Assembly (NCBI RefSeq): GCF_014472395.1
Contig: NZ_JACSZW010000006.1
Span: 62,001 to 126,000, forward strand
DNA length: 64,000 nucleotides
DNA from: Pedobacter sp. N36a
GTDB taxonomy: Bacteria; Bacteroidota; Bacteroidia; Sphingobacteriales; Sphingobacteriaceae
Direction of reading: 5' to 3'
Part shown: one piece after another, positions 34,174 through 43,020 of the stretch
Numbering within the stretch: the first letter of the stretch is position 1
Layout: every line of letters begins with the position of its first letter
The notes under the pieces: model-generated
What the model saw: only the letters and a program-made list of their open reading frames with translations
Databases searched by the model: none
Told to the model about the DNA's origin: nothing
Translations under genes and position numbers: made by a program

Positions 34174-35410
34174 TATCTTGTCCACCGTACGTTAAATTAC
34201 AAAAAAATCTTTTATCTATAGCACCCAACGCGTCCGCTACTGCTTTAGTCATCACAATGATCACATCTTTAGTAGATTCATTTTCCGTGAATTTACCTAC
34301 TACCTTTGCAAAGGTAGACCTGTTGCTCATTGGATTGGTAATTTTCATCACCGTTCCAATTGGTGCACTGCGATGCAATACCAACATTTTTGAGGGATCA
34401 AGATCCGGATCTGCAATCCATATTCCTGTTCCTTTTTCGTCCATTTGGTTTAAGCCGTATCTGCTGGCTGGCAACCTTAATGACGGATTTTTTATAGAAT
34501 TCAAAGTATCCACTGGATTCTCCGGCTGGTGGTTTGCCGTTGGAACTGGTTTTTGTGGGTATTGTCCTTTGATTAGTAATTTCTGGCCAACTCTTAAAGA
34601 GTAACCAGTGAGGTTATTTTTAGCTTTTACCTGGTCCATCGATAACTTGTAACGGGTAGCAATGGAGTAAAGTGTTTCATTAGAAGCTACGGTATGTTCG
34701 ATAAAGTCTTCCGAACGATCAGGAACATTGATTGCTACAGGTTGATTTTGAGTAGCTGCGGCTGGATTCTGTTGTTTTTTCGGGAAAATAGGAATCAGAA
34801 TTTCCTCTTTCTTTTTCGTATCGGCAGGAACAGTCTTTTCTGCTTTAACAGGCTGCTGAGCAACAACTGTTGGCGTTACGGCTGCAGCTGCAGTGGTTTC
34901 TTCGGCTGTACCTTCATTTGCCGGCATTTTTAATACTTGTCCGATAGACAGGTTAATGGTTTTGAGGTTGTTGATTTTTTTGATCTCCTCTACGGTCGTG
35001 CCGTATTTCTTCGCCAGCATACCTAGATTTTCTTTTTTCTGAACGGTATGTTCTATGAAGATTCCATCAGGGTCTGTGTTTCCATTCTTTTTCGGAATGC
35101 TATTTTTCTTGGCTGCATTTAACGGTGTTTTCTCTGCTGCAGGGCCAGTGAACGGGATATTGGTGGGTACTTTAATGATCACACCGATCTGGAGGAACTT
35201 GTTGTCATTGAAAGTCATGATGTCTTTCGGTGTCACATTATACCTTCTGCCAATGGCGTAATAAGTGTCTTTAGCAGCTACCTCATGGATAATTAACTTT
35301 TTGCCATTCCGGTTTTCTACTCCTATAGAATCCCTTGTATTGGTATTGGCATTGGCAGTGGGTAGTTTTAAAAGCACTGCAAATAACGATACTATATAAT
35401 ATTTATACAT
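34163..35410 (-). CDS. Secreted protein with three LysM domains and RlpA-like double-psi barrel
   Basis: 415 residues with a signal peptide (ending near T-A-N-A). LysM modules lie at about 38-82, 118-163 and 237-281, separated by Pro/Ala/Thr/Lys-rich linkers. The final ~95 residues resemble the RlpA double-psi beta-barrel: V-L-H-R-S-A-P-I-G-T-V-M-K-I-T-N and A-K-V-V-G-K-F. LysM binds peptidoglycan glycan; RlpA-like domains bind or cleave denuded strands in some species. Probably a periplasmic cell-wall protein. Upstream of, and overlapping, udk. The RlpA relation is a motif-level call. Confidence 0.82.
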   Translation of the reverse strand: MYKYYIVSLFAVLLKLPTANANTNTRDSIGVENRNGKKLIIHEVAAKDTYYAIGRRYNVTPKDIMTFNDNKFLQIGVIIKVPTNIPFTGPAAEKTPLNAAKKNSIPKKNGNTDPDGIFIEHTVQKKENLGMLAKKYGTTVEEIKKINNLKTINLSIGQVLKMPANEGTAEETTAAAAVTPTVVAQQPVKAEKTVPADTKKKEEILIPIFPKKQQNPAAATQNQPVAINVPDRSEDFIEHTVASNETLYSIATRYKLSMDQVKAKNNLTGYSLRVGQKLLIKGQYPQKPVPTANHQPENPVDTLNSIKNPSLRLPASRYGLNQMDEKGTGIWIADPDLDPSKMLVLHRSAPIGTVMKITNPMSNRSTFAKVVGKFTENESTKDVIIVMTKAVADALGAIDKRFFCNLTYGGQDNEQ

Positions 35411-35550
35411 TAATGTCTCTGTTAAATTTAATGAGCAATTATACGAATAATAAAAGAAAGCGGGAATTTTGAATATCTAACGTTGATTCCAAAGGGGTAT
35501 TGTACGTCAAAATAACATTTTTCAAAACCATTTAATTTTCGTGTTGTTGT

Positions 35551-35565
35551 ATAGGCAAATCCTAT
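35551..35565 (+). promoter_or_regulatory. OxyR-like half-site upstream of dps
   Basis: ATAGG-CAAAT-CCTAT, an inverted repeat of the form ATAG-N7-CTAT, the spacing of an OxyR half-operator, 29 nt before the dps ATG. A second half-site at the 22-nt period was looked for and not found. Confidence 0.4.
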
Positions 35566-35594
35566 AATCGGACAAAAATAAAACAATATATACT

Positions 35595-36074
35595 ATGGAC
35601 GCAAAAGAAATCAGTTTAAATGAGAAAGAAGTGAAACCTGTAGTGGACATGCTGAATGACTATCTGGCTAATTATCACGTGCATTACCAGAAATTAAGAG
35701 GTTGTCACTGGAATGTAAAAGGTCAGAACTTCTTTACCTTACACATTAAATTTGAGGAATTATATACCAATGCTCAGTTAACAATTGATGAAATTGCTGA
35801 ACGTGTTCTTACTTTAGGCAAGCCACCTCATAGCCGTTTTGCTGACTATATTAAAGAATCTACTCTTAAAGAGGTGAACACTATTGGAATGAAAGATATG
35901 GACATGGTGGAGGAGATTCTATCCGACATGGCACATCTGATTCAGTTGGAACGCGAACTGCTGGATGCTACGGCGAATGCGGGTGATGACGGTACAAATG
36001 ACATGGTGAATAGATTCATGCAGTTTAAGGAGAAAAATACCTGGATGTTACGTTCATTCTGCGGTAAAAAATAA
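35595..36074 (+). CDS. dps: Dps-family DNA-binding ferritin-like protein
   Basis: 159 residues, normal Dps size. The helix bundle contains Y-H-V-H-Y-Q-K-L-R-G-C-H-W-N-V-K-G (ferroxidase His and Trp) and F-E-E-L-Y-T-N-A-Q-L-T-I-D-E-I-A-E-R-V (ferroxidase Asp/Glu from the partner subunit), then P-P-H-S-R-F. Dodecamers store iron using H2O2 and protect DNA. The N-terminus is short with few lysines, so direct DNA binding may be weak. Its promoter region carries an OxyR-like repeat. Ends at its own terminator. Confidence 0.93.
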   Translation: MDAKEISLNEKEVKPVVDMLNDYLANYHVHYQKLRGCHWNVKGQNFFTLHIKFEELYTNAQLTIDEIAERVLTLGKPPHSRFADYIKESTLKEVNTIGMKDMDMVEEILSDMAHLIQLERELLDATANAGDDGTNDMVNRFMQFKEKNTWMLRSFCGKK

Positions 36075-36100
36075 TTGATCATTCCCCCTAATGGTCTAGT

Positions 36101-36135
36101 AGCCACTTCCAGCATATTTGGGGAGTGGCTTTTTT
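36101..36135 (+). terminator. Terminator of dps
   Basis: AGCCACTTCC (36101-36110) pairs with GGGAGTGGCT (36121-36130; one G-U), followed by T-run to 36135. Confidence 0.85.
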
Positions 36136-36137
36136 AT

Positions 36138-36293
36138 TTAAAGCTCCATCACTTTCCTCATCACCATGTGCATTTCAGGAAAGTTTGTCGTCAGCTTTTC
36201 GAGGTCATCATCTTCCGCGGTTTTAATGTCTTCCCTAGCAGCGGAGCTTTTATTTTTATAAAAGTAATGTAATTTACGGTTTTTCTGCAGCAT
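36138..36293 (-). CDS. Small hypothetical protein, 51 residues
   Basis: An ATG-to-TAA frame on the minus strand begins M-L-Q-K-N-R-K-L-H-Y-F-Y-K and ends M-R-K-V-M-E-L. The product is basic at the N-terminus, acidic in the middle (E-D-D-D-L-E) and Met-rich at the end, composition typical of a translated small soluble protein rather than random sequence. It fills the otherwise empty gap between dps and the UbiD gene and is convergent with dps, its stop 2 nt beyond the dps terminator T-run. A 65-codon frame on the opposite strand looks much less protein-like. I recognise no family. Confidence 0.5.
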   Translation of the reverse strand: MLQKNRKLHYFYKNKSSAAREDIKTAEDDDLEKLTTNFPEMHMVMRKVMEL

Positions 36294-36321
36294 GGTTTTA
36301 GGCCAGATAATAATAGTTTAA

Positions 36322-36329
36322 TACCTTTG
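36322..36329 (+). promoter_or_regulatory. TAnnTTTG -7 box of the UbiD gene
   Basis: TACCTTTG ends 7 nt before the ATG at 36337; the predicted transcript start would fall at or next to the start codon. Confidence 0.6.
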
Positions 36330-36336
36330 GTAGGAA

Positions 36337-38163
36337 ATGGGATATAAAAGTTTAGCAGAATGTGTTGCCGATTTAGAAAAACACGGCCATTTAATCAGGA
36401 TTAAAGAAGAAGTTGACCCATATCTGGAAATGGCGGCTATCCATCTGCGCGTTTACGAGCAGCAAGGGCCCGCTTTATTCTTTGAAAAGGTGAAGGGAAG
36501 TCCTTTCCCAGCAGTATCCAACCTATTTGGTACGCTGGAGCGTTCAAAATTTATGTTCAGGGATAGCCTGGATAAAGTGGAGCAATTGGTAGGATTGAAG
36601 TTTGATCCGATGAGCGCCATAAAGAAACCTTTTCAGATTCCGGGAATTGCCCTGACTGCGCTGACTGCTTTACCTCTTAAACAAACTTTTAAATCTACAT
36701 TTAGTAAAACCACCATCAGTGCTTTGCCACAGATTGTGAACTGGCCTATGGATGGCGGTCCTTTTGTGACCATGCCGCAGGTTTATACAGAAGACATAGA
36801 GAAGCCGGGAATTATGAATGCCAATCTGGGGATGTATCGGATTCAGCTTGCCGGTAATGATTATATCCAGGATAAAGAAATAGGGTTGCATTATCAAATC
36901 CATCGCGGAATTGGTGTACACCAGTCGAAAGCGAATGCAAAAGGCCAGCCTTTAAAGGTCAGTATCTTTGTAGGCGGCCCACCAGCACATCCCTTGGCAG
37001 CAGTCATGCCTTTACCAGAAGGACTTTCAGAGATGACTTTTGCCGGTGCGCTGGGTAACCGAAGGTTCAGGTATTTTTATGATGAAGAAGGGTTCTGTAT
37101 CTCTGCAGATGCCGATTTTGTGATCACTGGTACGGTTTATCCGCAAGAAAACAAACCTGAAGGTCCTTTTGGAGACCATTTGGGGTATTATAGTTTAACC
37201 CATCCATTTCCATTAATGAAGGTGCACAATGTGTATCATCGCAAGGATGCGATCTGGTCTTTCACTGTAGTGGGCCGACCTCCGCAGGAGGATACCAGCT
37301 TTGGTGCCTTGATTCATGAGATTGCCGGATCGGCCCTGCCGAAAGAAATTCATGGCTTAAAGGAATTGAATGCAGTAGATGCGGCAGGGGTTCACCCTTT
37401 ATTATTCGCGATTGGAAGTGAGCGTTATACGCCATTTCTTAAGGAACGCAGGCCTCAGGAGATACTGACGATCGCCAACCATATTTTAGGTAAAAACCAG
37501 CTGAGTCTGGCTAAATACCTATTTATTGCGGCCAGAGAAGATGAGGAGACTTTAGGTACGCATGATCTTTCTGGTTTTATGCAGCATGTTTTGTCCAGAA
37601 TGGATTTCAGAACAGATTTGCATTTCCATACCAATACGACTATCGATACTTTAGACTATAGCGGAGCAGGTTTGAATAGTGGTTCTAAAGTAGTATTTGC
37701 AGCTGCTGGACCAGTACGCAGAAAATTATCGGAAGTAGTTCCTGCTGGATTCACTTTACCGGAAGGGTTCCATACTGCTCAAATGGCGATTCCAGGGGTA
37801 ATGGCGGTTCAGGCTGCTCCTTACCTGAGTCATGCTGCTGCAGTAAAGGAAATCGATGCTTTAAATACAGAGATGACAGATCAGGACTTTGCAGGAATTG
37901 CCTTGATTGTTTTATGTGACAACAGCGTCTTTACTGCGCAAAACATCAATAACCTGGTATGGATTACCTTTACAAGAAGTAACCCTGCGGTAGATATTCA
38001 TGGCATTGGTGCTTTTACAGCAAACAAACATTGGGGATGCACAGGTCCGGTAATTATTGATGCACGTAAGAAGCCTCACCATGCACCGGAATTGATCAAG
38101 GATGCGGAGGTAGAAAAGAACATTGAAAGATTTGCAGGGCTTTTTAAAGCTGGCGACTTTTAA
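36337..38163 (+). CDS. UbiD-family decarboxylase (probably menaquinone biosynthesis)
   Basis: 608 residues, in the range of Bacteroidetes UbiD proteins. Recognisable segments include G-L-H-Y-Q-I-H-R-G-I-G-V-H, F-V-G-G-P-P-A-H-P-L, E-G-P-F-G-D-H-L-G-Y-Y, and the D-I-H-G-I-G-A-F-T region. The E-G-P-F-G-(D/E) motif carries the catalytic acid of the E-R-E network seen in UbiD enzymes. It would need prenyl-FMN from UbiX (9580-10146). In this phylum it is usually annotated as a menaquinone-pathway decarboxylase; the precise substrate is inferred, not visible. Confidence 0.88.
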   Translation: MGYKSLAECVADLEKHGHLIRIKEEVDPYLEMAAIHLRVYEQQGPALFFEKVKGSPFPAVSNLFGTLERSKFMFRDSLDKVEQLVGLKFDPMSAIKKPFQIPGIALTALTALPLKQTFKSTFSKTTISALPQIVNWPMDGGPFVTMPQVYTEDIEKPGIMNANLGMYRIQLAGNDYIQDKEIGLHYQIHRGIGVHQSKANAKGQPLKVSIFVGGPPAHPLAAVMPLPEGLSEMTFAGALGNRRFRYFYDEEGFCISADADFVITGTVYPQENKPEGPFGDHLGYYSLTHPFPLMKVHNVYHRKDAIWSFTVVGRPPQEDTSFGALIHEIAGSALPKEIHGLKELNAVDAAGVHPLLFAIGSERYTPFLKERRPQEILTIANHILGKNQLSLAKYLFIAAREDEETLGTHDLSGFMQHVLSRMDFRTDLHFHTNTTIDTLDYSGAGLNSGSKVVFAAAGPVRRKLSEVVPAGFTLPEGFHTAQMAIPGVMAVQAAPYLSHAAAVKEIDALNTEMTDQDFAGIALIVLCDNSVFTAQNINNLVWITFTRSNPAVDIHGIGAFTANKHWGCTGPVIIDARKKPHHAPELIKDAEVEKNIERFAGLFKAGDF

Positions 38164-38190
38164 GCAAATCATAAATCCACCATTAAATAA

Positions 38191-38238
38191 ATGGTACAAA
38201 AAAAGGGAAGCTGATCAGCTTCCCTTTTTTTGTACCAT
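38191..38238. terminator. Perfect 48-bp palindrome acting as bidirectional terminator
   Basis: Left arm 38191-38214 and right arm 38215-38238 are exact reverse complements, 24 bp each, including a GGGAAGC core flanked by seven A and seven T. Lies between two convergent genes. Confidence 0.88.
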
Positions 38239-38266
38239 ATCCTATAGACATATCTTTTTGGGGAGT

Positions 38267-39778
38267 TTAGAACCTCACACCGAACGTTAAAAATACATTG
38301 TCTCTGCTGGTTTTGATGTTCGCAACCGGCTCCTGGAAATTGTTTAACAGGTAGCTGTCTAAGTCTACATTACCTTCTATACGTTGGTAAGCAAGGTCTA
38401 GAGAATAGTTACCTACGCGGTATCCAAGACCACCTGAGTAAACGTTAGTTGCAAAATATGACTTCGTATCATTTTTTGAATAACTGCCATTATTAGCATA
38501 ACCAGCTCTTAAACTGATGGCATTGTCTACTTTATACTCTGCACCAAATCTATAATTTACGGTGCTTTGGTAATTGTCTTTGATGCTTTGGTTTGCTGAC
38601 ATGATCGCACCCTGGTTATTATCCTGATCCAATGAATACTTGATCGTAGAATAATCGATGTAATCAACATCTGCAGAAATTAAAGCTCTGCCAGCGATCA
38701 CATAACTTGCGCCCAGCGATCCTTTTAATGGGGTACGTAATTGGTAAGTCAAGCCAGAAATACCTGGGGTATTGCTGAAAATCCCCGGTTTTCCACCTGC
38801 AGCATAATTAGTCGTTAAAGTATGCGCCTGAACATCATCGAAATACATCCATGTTGGCGTTTGGAAAGTTGCACCTATACGAAGGTTTGCATCTGGTCTA
38901 ACGATTATACCCAAACGCGCATTGAAACCTGCACCTTTAACATCAGAATTAAGCTGGTAAGTTGAAGTGTAGTTGCTGTTGATGTCCGGGTGGTTATTGT
39001 ATCCGGATTCAGTGAATACACGCTCGCTTACATATCTTGAACTCACAAAATTCAAACTACCACCCACATATACTTTATTAGAAATGTTCAGGGCACCACC
39101 TACGTTCATTTCTGAAGTAGATCCGGTTCTGATTTCCGATTGGCTCTGACGGTATGGACCAGTTGTGGTTGGTGTATAATAATCACTTTGGGTACCAGAT
39201 GCAGGTACATAGCTGATTAAATAGTTATCGTAAGCCATTTTCTCTATGCTGTAGTTATCCAAAGTGGTTGGATCTCCAGAAGCAAAACGATTGGCTTCTT
39301 CTGCGAAATAATTGTTAATAGAACTTTGGGTATTGGTACCATTAAATTTGAAGTTCGCGGTGAAGTCATTATTACGGCTATAGCCTACGCCGAAAACAGT
39401 ACTCACTACACCTTTAGTTGGATCGGTTCCCTTAGGTTTGAACGTTGGGTTAAAAAATACCGCACCCACATTGTTCAGGTTCAGCCTGTTTTTTGAAGAG
39501 TTCGTTTGTTCTCCGAGGAATTCCGCTTTTCCTTTCATCATATTGAATTCCGGGGTAAAGCTAAACTCTGATTTGGTGAATAGACCAAGACCAGCAGGGT
39601 TGCCACCTAATGAACTCATGTCGCCGCCTACACCAATCTGCGCAGCACCCATACTTTTAAACCGGGCGGTACTGCCATAATTTGTTTGAGAGAATCTCAG
39701 GGCATCAGGGGCGTATTGAGCATATAAAGAACCTGTAGTGGTTACTATAACCACTAAGGAGGATAGAATTTTTTTCAT
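38267..39778 (-). CDS. OmpP1/FadL-family outer-membrane protein
   Basis: 503 residues. Signal peptide ends near S-L-Y-A-Q. Early motif A-R-F-K-S-M-G-A-A-Q-I-G-V-G-G-D and G-G-N-P-A-G-L-G matches Bacteroidetes FadL/OmpP1-like barrels (N-P-A-G is the family's hatch motif). The rest is alternating beta strands, and the protein ends in aromatic Phe (F-G-V-R-F), the usual barrel assembly signal. Likely transports hydrophobic compounds across the outer membrane. Single gene. Ligand unknown. Confidence 0.85.
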   Translation of the reverse strand: MKKILSSLVVIVTTTGSLYAQYAPDALRFSQTNYGSTARFKSMGAAQIGVGGDMSSLGGNPAGLGLFTKSEFSFTPEFNMMKGKAEFLGEQTNSSKNRLNLNNVGAVFFNPTFKPKGTDPTKGVVSTVFGVGYSRNNDFTANFKFNGTNTQSSINNYFAEEANRFASGDPTTLDNYSIEKMAYDNYLISYVPASGTQSDYYTPTTTGPYRQSQSEIRTGSTSEMNVGGALNISNKVYVGGSLNFVSSRYVSERVFTESGYNNHPDINSNYTSTYQLNSDVKGAGFNARLGIIVRPDANLRIGATFQTPTWMYFDDVQAHTLTTNYAAGGKPGIFSNTPGISGLTYQLRTPLKGSLGASYVIAGRALISADVDYIDYSTIKYSLDQDNNQGAIMSANQSIKDNYQSTVNYRFGAEYKVDNAISLRAGYANNGSYSKNDTKSYFATNVYSGGLGYRVGNYSLDLAYQRIEGNVDLDSYLLNNFQEPVANIKTSRDNVFLTFGVRF

Positions 39779-39811
39779 GTTTGTTTTCTGAATGATAATA
39801 ATTGGACCTGA

Positions 39812-40702
39812 TTAGCCTCTTCCACCTCTAGAAGATCTACCGCCACCACCGCCGACGCTGCCGCCGCCTGAAGATCTGCCGCCTGCGTCTCCACCACGTG
39901 ATGGAGTATAAGTTGGCTGATTTTGCTGTGGTCTGTAGCTGTCTCTTGAAGGTCTCATCTGTTGATCTTGTCTGCTATCAATTGATTGTATACGTCCTGG
40001 TCTTTGTACACCTTGTTCTCTGTTAGGAATATAAGAATCTGATCTGCTTCCACGTGAAATCACGTTTCCGTTTCTGTCGCTTCTCATGTTTCCAGAACCT
40101 CTTGAAGAACTGCCATTGGCATAATTTCTGTCGTTCATGGTTCTTGACGGTCTTGGTGCGTTATTATACCTGCTGCCACCACCAACGATGATGCCGCCAC
40201 CCCATCCTGGATAGAAACCACCGCCCCATCCTGGATAGAAGCCACCGCCCCAACCTGGATAAAAACCGCTGCCCCATCCTGGGTACCATGGGTTGTAACC
40301 GAAGCCACCGCCCCATCCGTAGTATGGATTGCCCCATGCAGAGCCAAAGCTAAGACCTAAAGAAAGTCCGCCACCATAACCATATCCTCCGTAACCGAAG
40401 CCACCGTCAAAATAGGGATCGTAGTAAGATCTCCATGGACTGGCATAAGAAAATCTATTGATACGGGAAGAGTAATCCATGTCATAATAAGGATCACTGG
40501 TACCATAATATTCATCGTTTGAATCGTAATACTGTTGTTGTGCCACTACTCTTGGTTGTGGGGTGTAAATTTGTGCTTTAACATTAGAGTTGTACACATC
40601 ATCCGCTTGGGCACCTTGCTGCGCATACCTTGGCGCAGAGCAGGAAGCAACAACTATGGTTGTCACAGCCAGCATACTGGTGAATAAATGTCTAGGTTTC
40701 AT
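39812..40702 (-). CDS. Gly/Trp/Tyr-rich lipoprotein with Y-P-G-W-G-G-G-F repeats
   Basis: 296 residues from ATG 40700-40702; a 25-codon upstream extension lacks a signal. Lipobox V-V-A-S-C (Cys21). Order: Gln/Tyr/Asp-rich stretch (about 28-85), Gly/Tyr/Trp-rich region (about 97-180) with tandem 8-residue repeats Y-P-G-W-G-G-G-F, Arg/Ser/Asn-rich segment, and a Gly/Ser/Arg tail. Low-complexity composition resembles adhesive or structural surface proteins. No catalytic motif. Function unknown; divergent from proS. Confidence 0.78.
   Translation of the reverse strand: MKPRHLFTSMLAVTTIVVASCSAPRYAQQGAQADDVYNSNVKAQIYTPQPRVVAQQQYYDSNDEYYGTSDPYYDMDYSSRINRFSYASPWRSYYDPYFDGGFGYGGYGYGGGLSLGLSFGSAWGNPYYGWGGGFGYNPWYPGWGSGFYPGWGGGFYPGWGGGFYPGWGGGIIVGGGSRYNNAPRPSRTMNDRNYANGSSSRGSGNMRSDRNGNVISRGSRSDSYIPNREQGVQRPGRIQSIDSRQDQQMRPSRDSYRPQQNQPTYTPSRGGDAGGRSSGGGSVGGGGGRSSRGGRG
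40201..40290 (-). repeat. 24-bp in-frame tandem repeat
   Basis: Nearly four copies of a 24-bp unit (starting at 40201, 40225, 40249 and 40273) coding for Y-P-G-W-G-G-G-F-type octapeptides. First two copies differ at one base; later ones diverge. Copy number is likely to vary between strains. Confidence 0.85.
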
Positions 40703-40754
40703 AACTATATGTGTTGTTTGTGTGTCACACGCTTTTTTGTCGGCTATAAATTTA

Positions 40755-40762
40755 TAAATTTG
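40755..40762 (+). promoter_or_regulatory. TAnnTTTG -7 box of the proS operon
   Basis: TAAATTTG ending 47 nt before the proS ATG. Confidence 0.5.
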
Positions 40763-40809
40763 TAGTCTACATTTCAAGCAAAGTTACACAAAAAACATTC
40801 CAAATAGTT

Positions 40810-42282
40810 ATGAGCAAAGGTATTACAAGTAAAAATGAAGATTATTCGCAGTGGTATAACGACATTGTTATGAAAGCCGATCTGGCAGAGCACTCCTCTG
40901 TTAAAGGATGTATGGTGATAAAACCCTACGGATACTCCATTTGGGAGAAAATACAGGCGGTTTTAGACAAGAAGTTTAAAGATACAGGACATAGTAACGC
41001 TTATTTTCCTTTATTCATTCCTAAGTCATATTTTTCTAAGGAAGCATCACACGTGGAAGGTTTTGCCACTGAATGTGCCGTAGTGACACATTATCGTCTT
41101 AAAAATGACGGAAATGGAAACATCATTGTTGATGATACGGCAAAACTGGAAGAAGAATTAATTGTAAGACCAACTTCTGAAACGATCATATGGAATACTT
41201 ACAGAGGCTGGATTCAGTCGTATCGTGATCTTCCTTTGCTGATCAACCAATGGGCAAATGTGGTGCGCTGGGAAATGCGTACGCGTCTGTTCTTACGTAC
41301 TACTGAATTTTTATGGCAGGAAGGGCATACTGCACATGCCACTGCAGAGGAAGCGGTAGAAGAAACAGAAAAAATGCTGGATGTATATGCTGATTTCGCA
41401 GAGACCTGGATGGCGATGCCAGTGGTAAAAGGAATGAAAACTCCGAATGAACGTTTTGCAGGTGCATTAGAGACTTATTGTATTGAGGCGTTAATGCAGG
41501 ATGGTAAAGCTTTACAAGCAGGTACTTCTCATTTCCTCGGACAAAATTTCGCAAAAGCATTTGATGTAAAATTCACTAATAAAGAAGGTAAAATCGAGCA
41601 TGTATGGGCGAGTTCATGGGGGGTATCTACCCGCTTAATGGGCGCCTTGATTATGGCACATAGTGATGACGCCGGTTTGGTATTGCCTCCAAAATTAGCG
41701 CCAATCCAAGTGGTGATCATTCCGATTCATAAAAATGAAGAAGACCTGAAAAACATCACCAGCTTTGTAGATGAACTATCTGCTAAATTGAAAAGTTTAG
41801 GCGTATCTGTGAAATATGACGATCGTGAGGCACAGCGTCCAGGATTCAAATTTGCTGAATATGAATTGAAAGGCGTACCAATTCGCTTAGCAATTGGTGG
41901 CCGTGATCTGGAAAATGGTACTGTTGAATTAGCCCGTAGAGATACCAGAGAGAAACAAACTGTAGCTCAGGAAGGTCTAGATATTTTTATCGTTCAGTTA
42001 TTGGATGAAATTCAGGCCAATATTTACAATAAAGCATTCCAATACCGTGAAGAACATACTACTGAAGCAAATTCTTATGATGAGCTGAAAGAATTGTTAG
42101 ATGGTAAAGCTGGATTCGTATCTGCGCATTGGGATGGTACTCCAGAAACAGAACAAAAAATTAAAGAGGAGACAAAAGCTACCATCAGGTGTATTCCTTT
42201 AAACAATAAGCAGGAAGATGGTGTTTGTATCTATTCAGGAAAACCATCTAAACAAAGGGTGTTATTTGCCCGCGCTTATTAA
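40810..42282 (+). CDS. proS: Prolyl-tRNA synthetase (eukaryote/archaeal-like type)
   Basis: 490 residues, the shorter ProS form without the inserted editing domain. Class II motifs: motif 2 around [21 protein letters not shown], the proline site T-S-H-F-L-G-Q-N-F, and anticodon-binding domain (about 290-400) followed by the C-terminal zinc-binding-like domain ending in A-R-A-Y. It charges tRNA-Pro; two tRNA-Pro(TGG) genes lie at 55.6-55.8 kb. First gene of a tightly packed five-gene plus-strand operon. Confidence 0.95.
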   Translation: MSKGITSKNEDYSQWYNDIVMKADLAEHSSVKGCMVIKPYGYSIWEKIQAVLDKKFKDTGHSNAYFPLFIPKSYFSKEASHVEGFATECAVVTHYRLKNDGNGNIIVDDTAKLEEELIVRPTSETIIWNTYRGWIQSYRDLPLLINQWANVVRWEMRTRLFLRTTEFLWQEGHTAHATAEEAVEETEKMLDVYADFAETWMAMPVVKGMKTPNERFAGALETYCIEALMQDGKALQAGTSHFLGQNFAKAFDVKFTNKEGKIEHVWASSWGVSTRLMGALIMAHSDDAGLVLPPKLAPIQVVIIPIHKNEEDLKNITSFVDELSAKLKSLGVSVKYDDREAQRPGFKFAEYELKGVPIRLAIGGRDLENGTVELARRDTREKQTVAQEGLDIFIVQLLDEIQANIYNKAFQYREEHTTEANSYDELKELLDGKAGFVSAHWDGTPETEQKIKEETKATIRCIPLNNKQEDGVCIYSGKPSKQRVLFARAY

Positions 42283-42324
42283 GATTTCATCATTTTGCGC
42301 TTTAGGGGAAACAAAATTAAAATA

Positions 42325-43020
42325 GTGGATACAGAAAACTACGCGAAAATACTGACTGAATTTGAGCATAAAGCCTCTTTAAAACAGGCCATTTATAGAA
42401 ATACAACGGAAGTCTTTGAGCTGCTTAAAAAGCAGCTCATTAAGACTGCCAGCAAATTGAAAAGCGATTATCAATCTAAAGATCCTTCCGTAGAGATCGA
42501 TTATAAAGAAAACAATAAGTTTGAAGTACAGCTGAAATTTTCTGGTGATATGATGGTGGTATCGATGCACAGTAATGTGTTTAACTTTGGTACTGGTCAT
42601 TCCGTTTTTCAAACGAATTATGTAAAAGAAGATCCTTTACGCAGTTATTGCGGCACGATTTACCTCCATAATTTCCTGGCAGATTCTATTAAATACAATC
42701 GTCTGGCAGATGAAGGCTCGCTCATTGCAAGGCTGCTCATCAATAAAGAAAAACATTTTTTAGTAGAAGGGGAAGGAGCATTAGACTTTTTATATCAGGA
42801 TTTTTCCGAAAACCTAGTGACAGAAGCAGCGCTGACAGATATCATTGAACGGTCAATTTTGTTCTGTCTGGCTACGGATTTAATAATTCCCCCTTATGCG
42901 CAAATAAAAGAAGTAACTTTAAATCAGAAACAATCCATGTTGGCCGCAAGCGGTTACCCGACAGGAAAGCACCTGGGGTATCAGTTTAAGGCTGAAACAG
43001 AACAAAATAATAACCTATGA
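42325..43020 (+). CDS. Conserved-looking hypothetical protein
   Basis: 231 residues if started at GTG 42325 (M-D-T-E-N); a TTG at 42295 is possible but lies 12 nt after the proS stop and adds a basic stretch. Largely soluble alpha/beta sequence with no recognised motif: L-K-F-S-G-D-M-M-V-V-S-M-H-S-N-V-F-N-F, Y-C-G-T-I-Y-L-H-N-F, and a C-terminal segment with I-P-P-Y-A-Q-I-K-E-V. Its stop overlaps the following PLP enzyme start by 4 nt (ATGA), so it is translationally coupled. I do not know a function; the conserved-looking core suggests a cytoplasmic protein. Confidence 0.75.
   Translation: MDTENYAKILTEFEHKASLKQAIYRNTTEVFELLKKQLIKTASKLKSDYQSKDPSVEIDYKENNKFEVQLKFSGDMMVVSMHSNVFNFGTGHSVFQTNYVKEDPLRSYCGTIYLHNFLADSIKYNRLADEGSLIARLLINKEKHFLVEGEGALDFLYQDFSENLVTEAALTDIIERSILFCLATDLIIPPYAQIKEVTLNQKQSMLAASGYPTGKHLGYQFKAETEQNNNL

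Noticed and set aside
36075-36272. 65-codon plus-strand frame after dps
   Set aside because: Begins immediately after the dps stop, runs through the dps terminator hairpin and is rich in His/Phe without a domain; the opposite strand frame is more protein-like.
40201-40290. Repeat array resembling CRISPR
   Set aside because: 24-bp units are directly adjacent without spacers and are in frame with a Gly/Trp-rich protein.
42283-43016. SAM riboswitch before the cystathionine synthase/lyase gene
   Set aside because: The gene overlaps the preceding ORF by 4 nt and there is no leader space; no riboswitch-like structure before the operon at 40763-40809 either.
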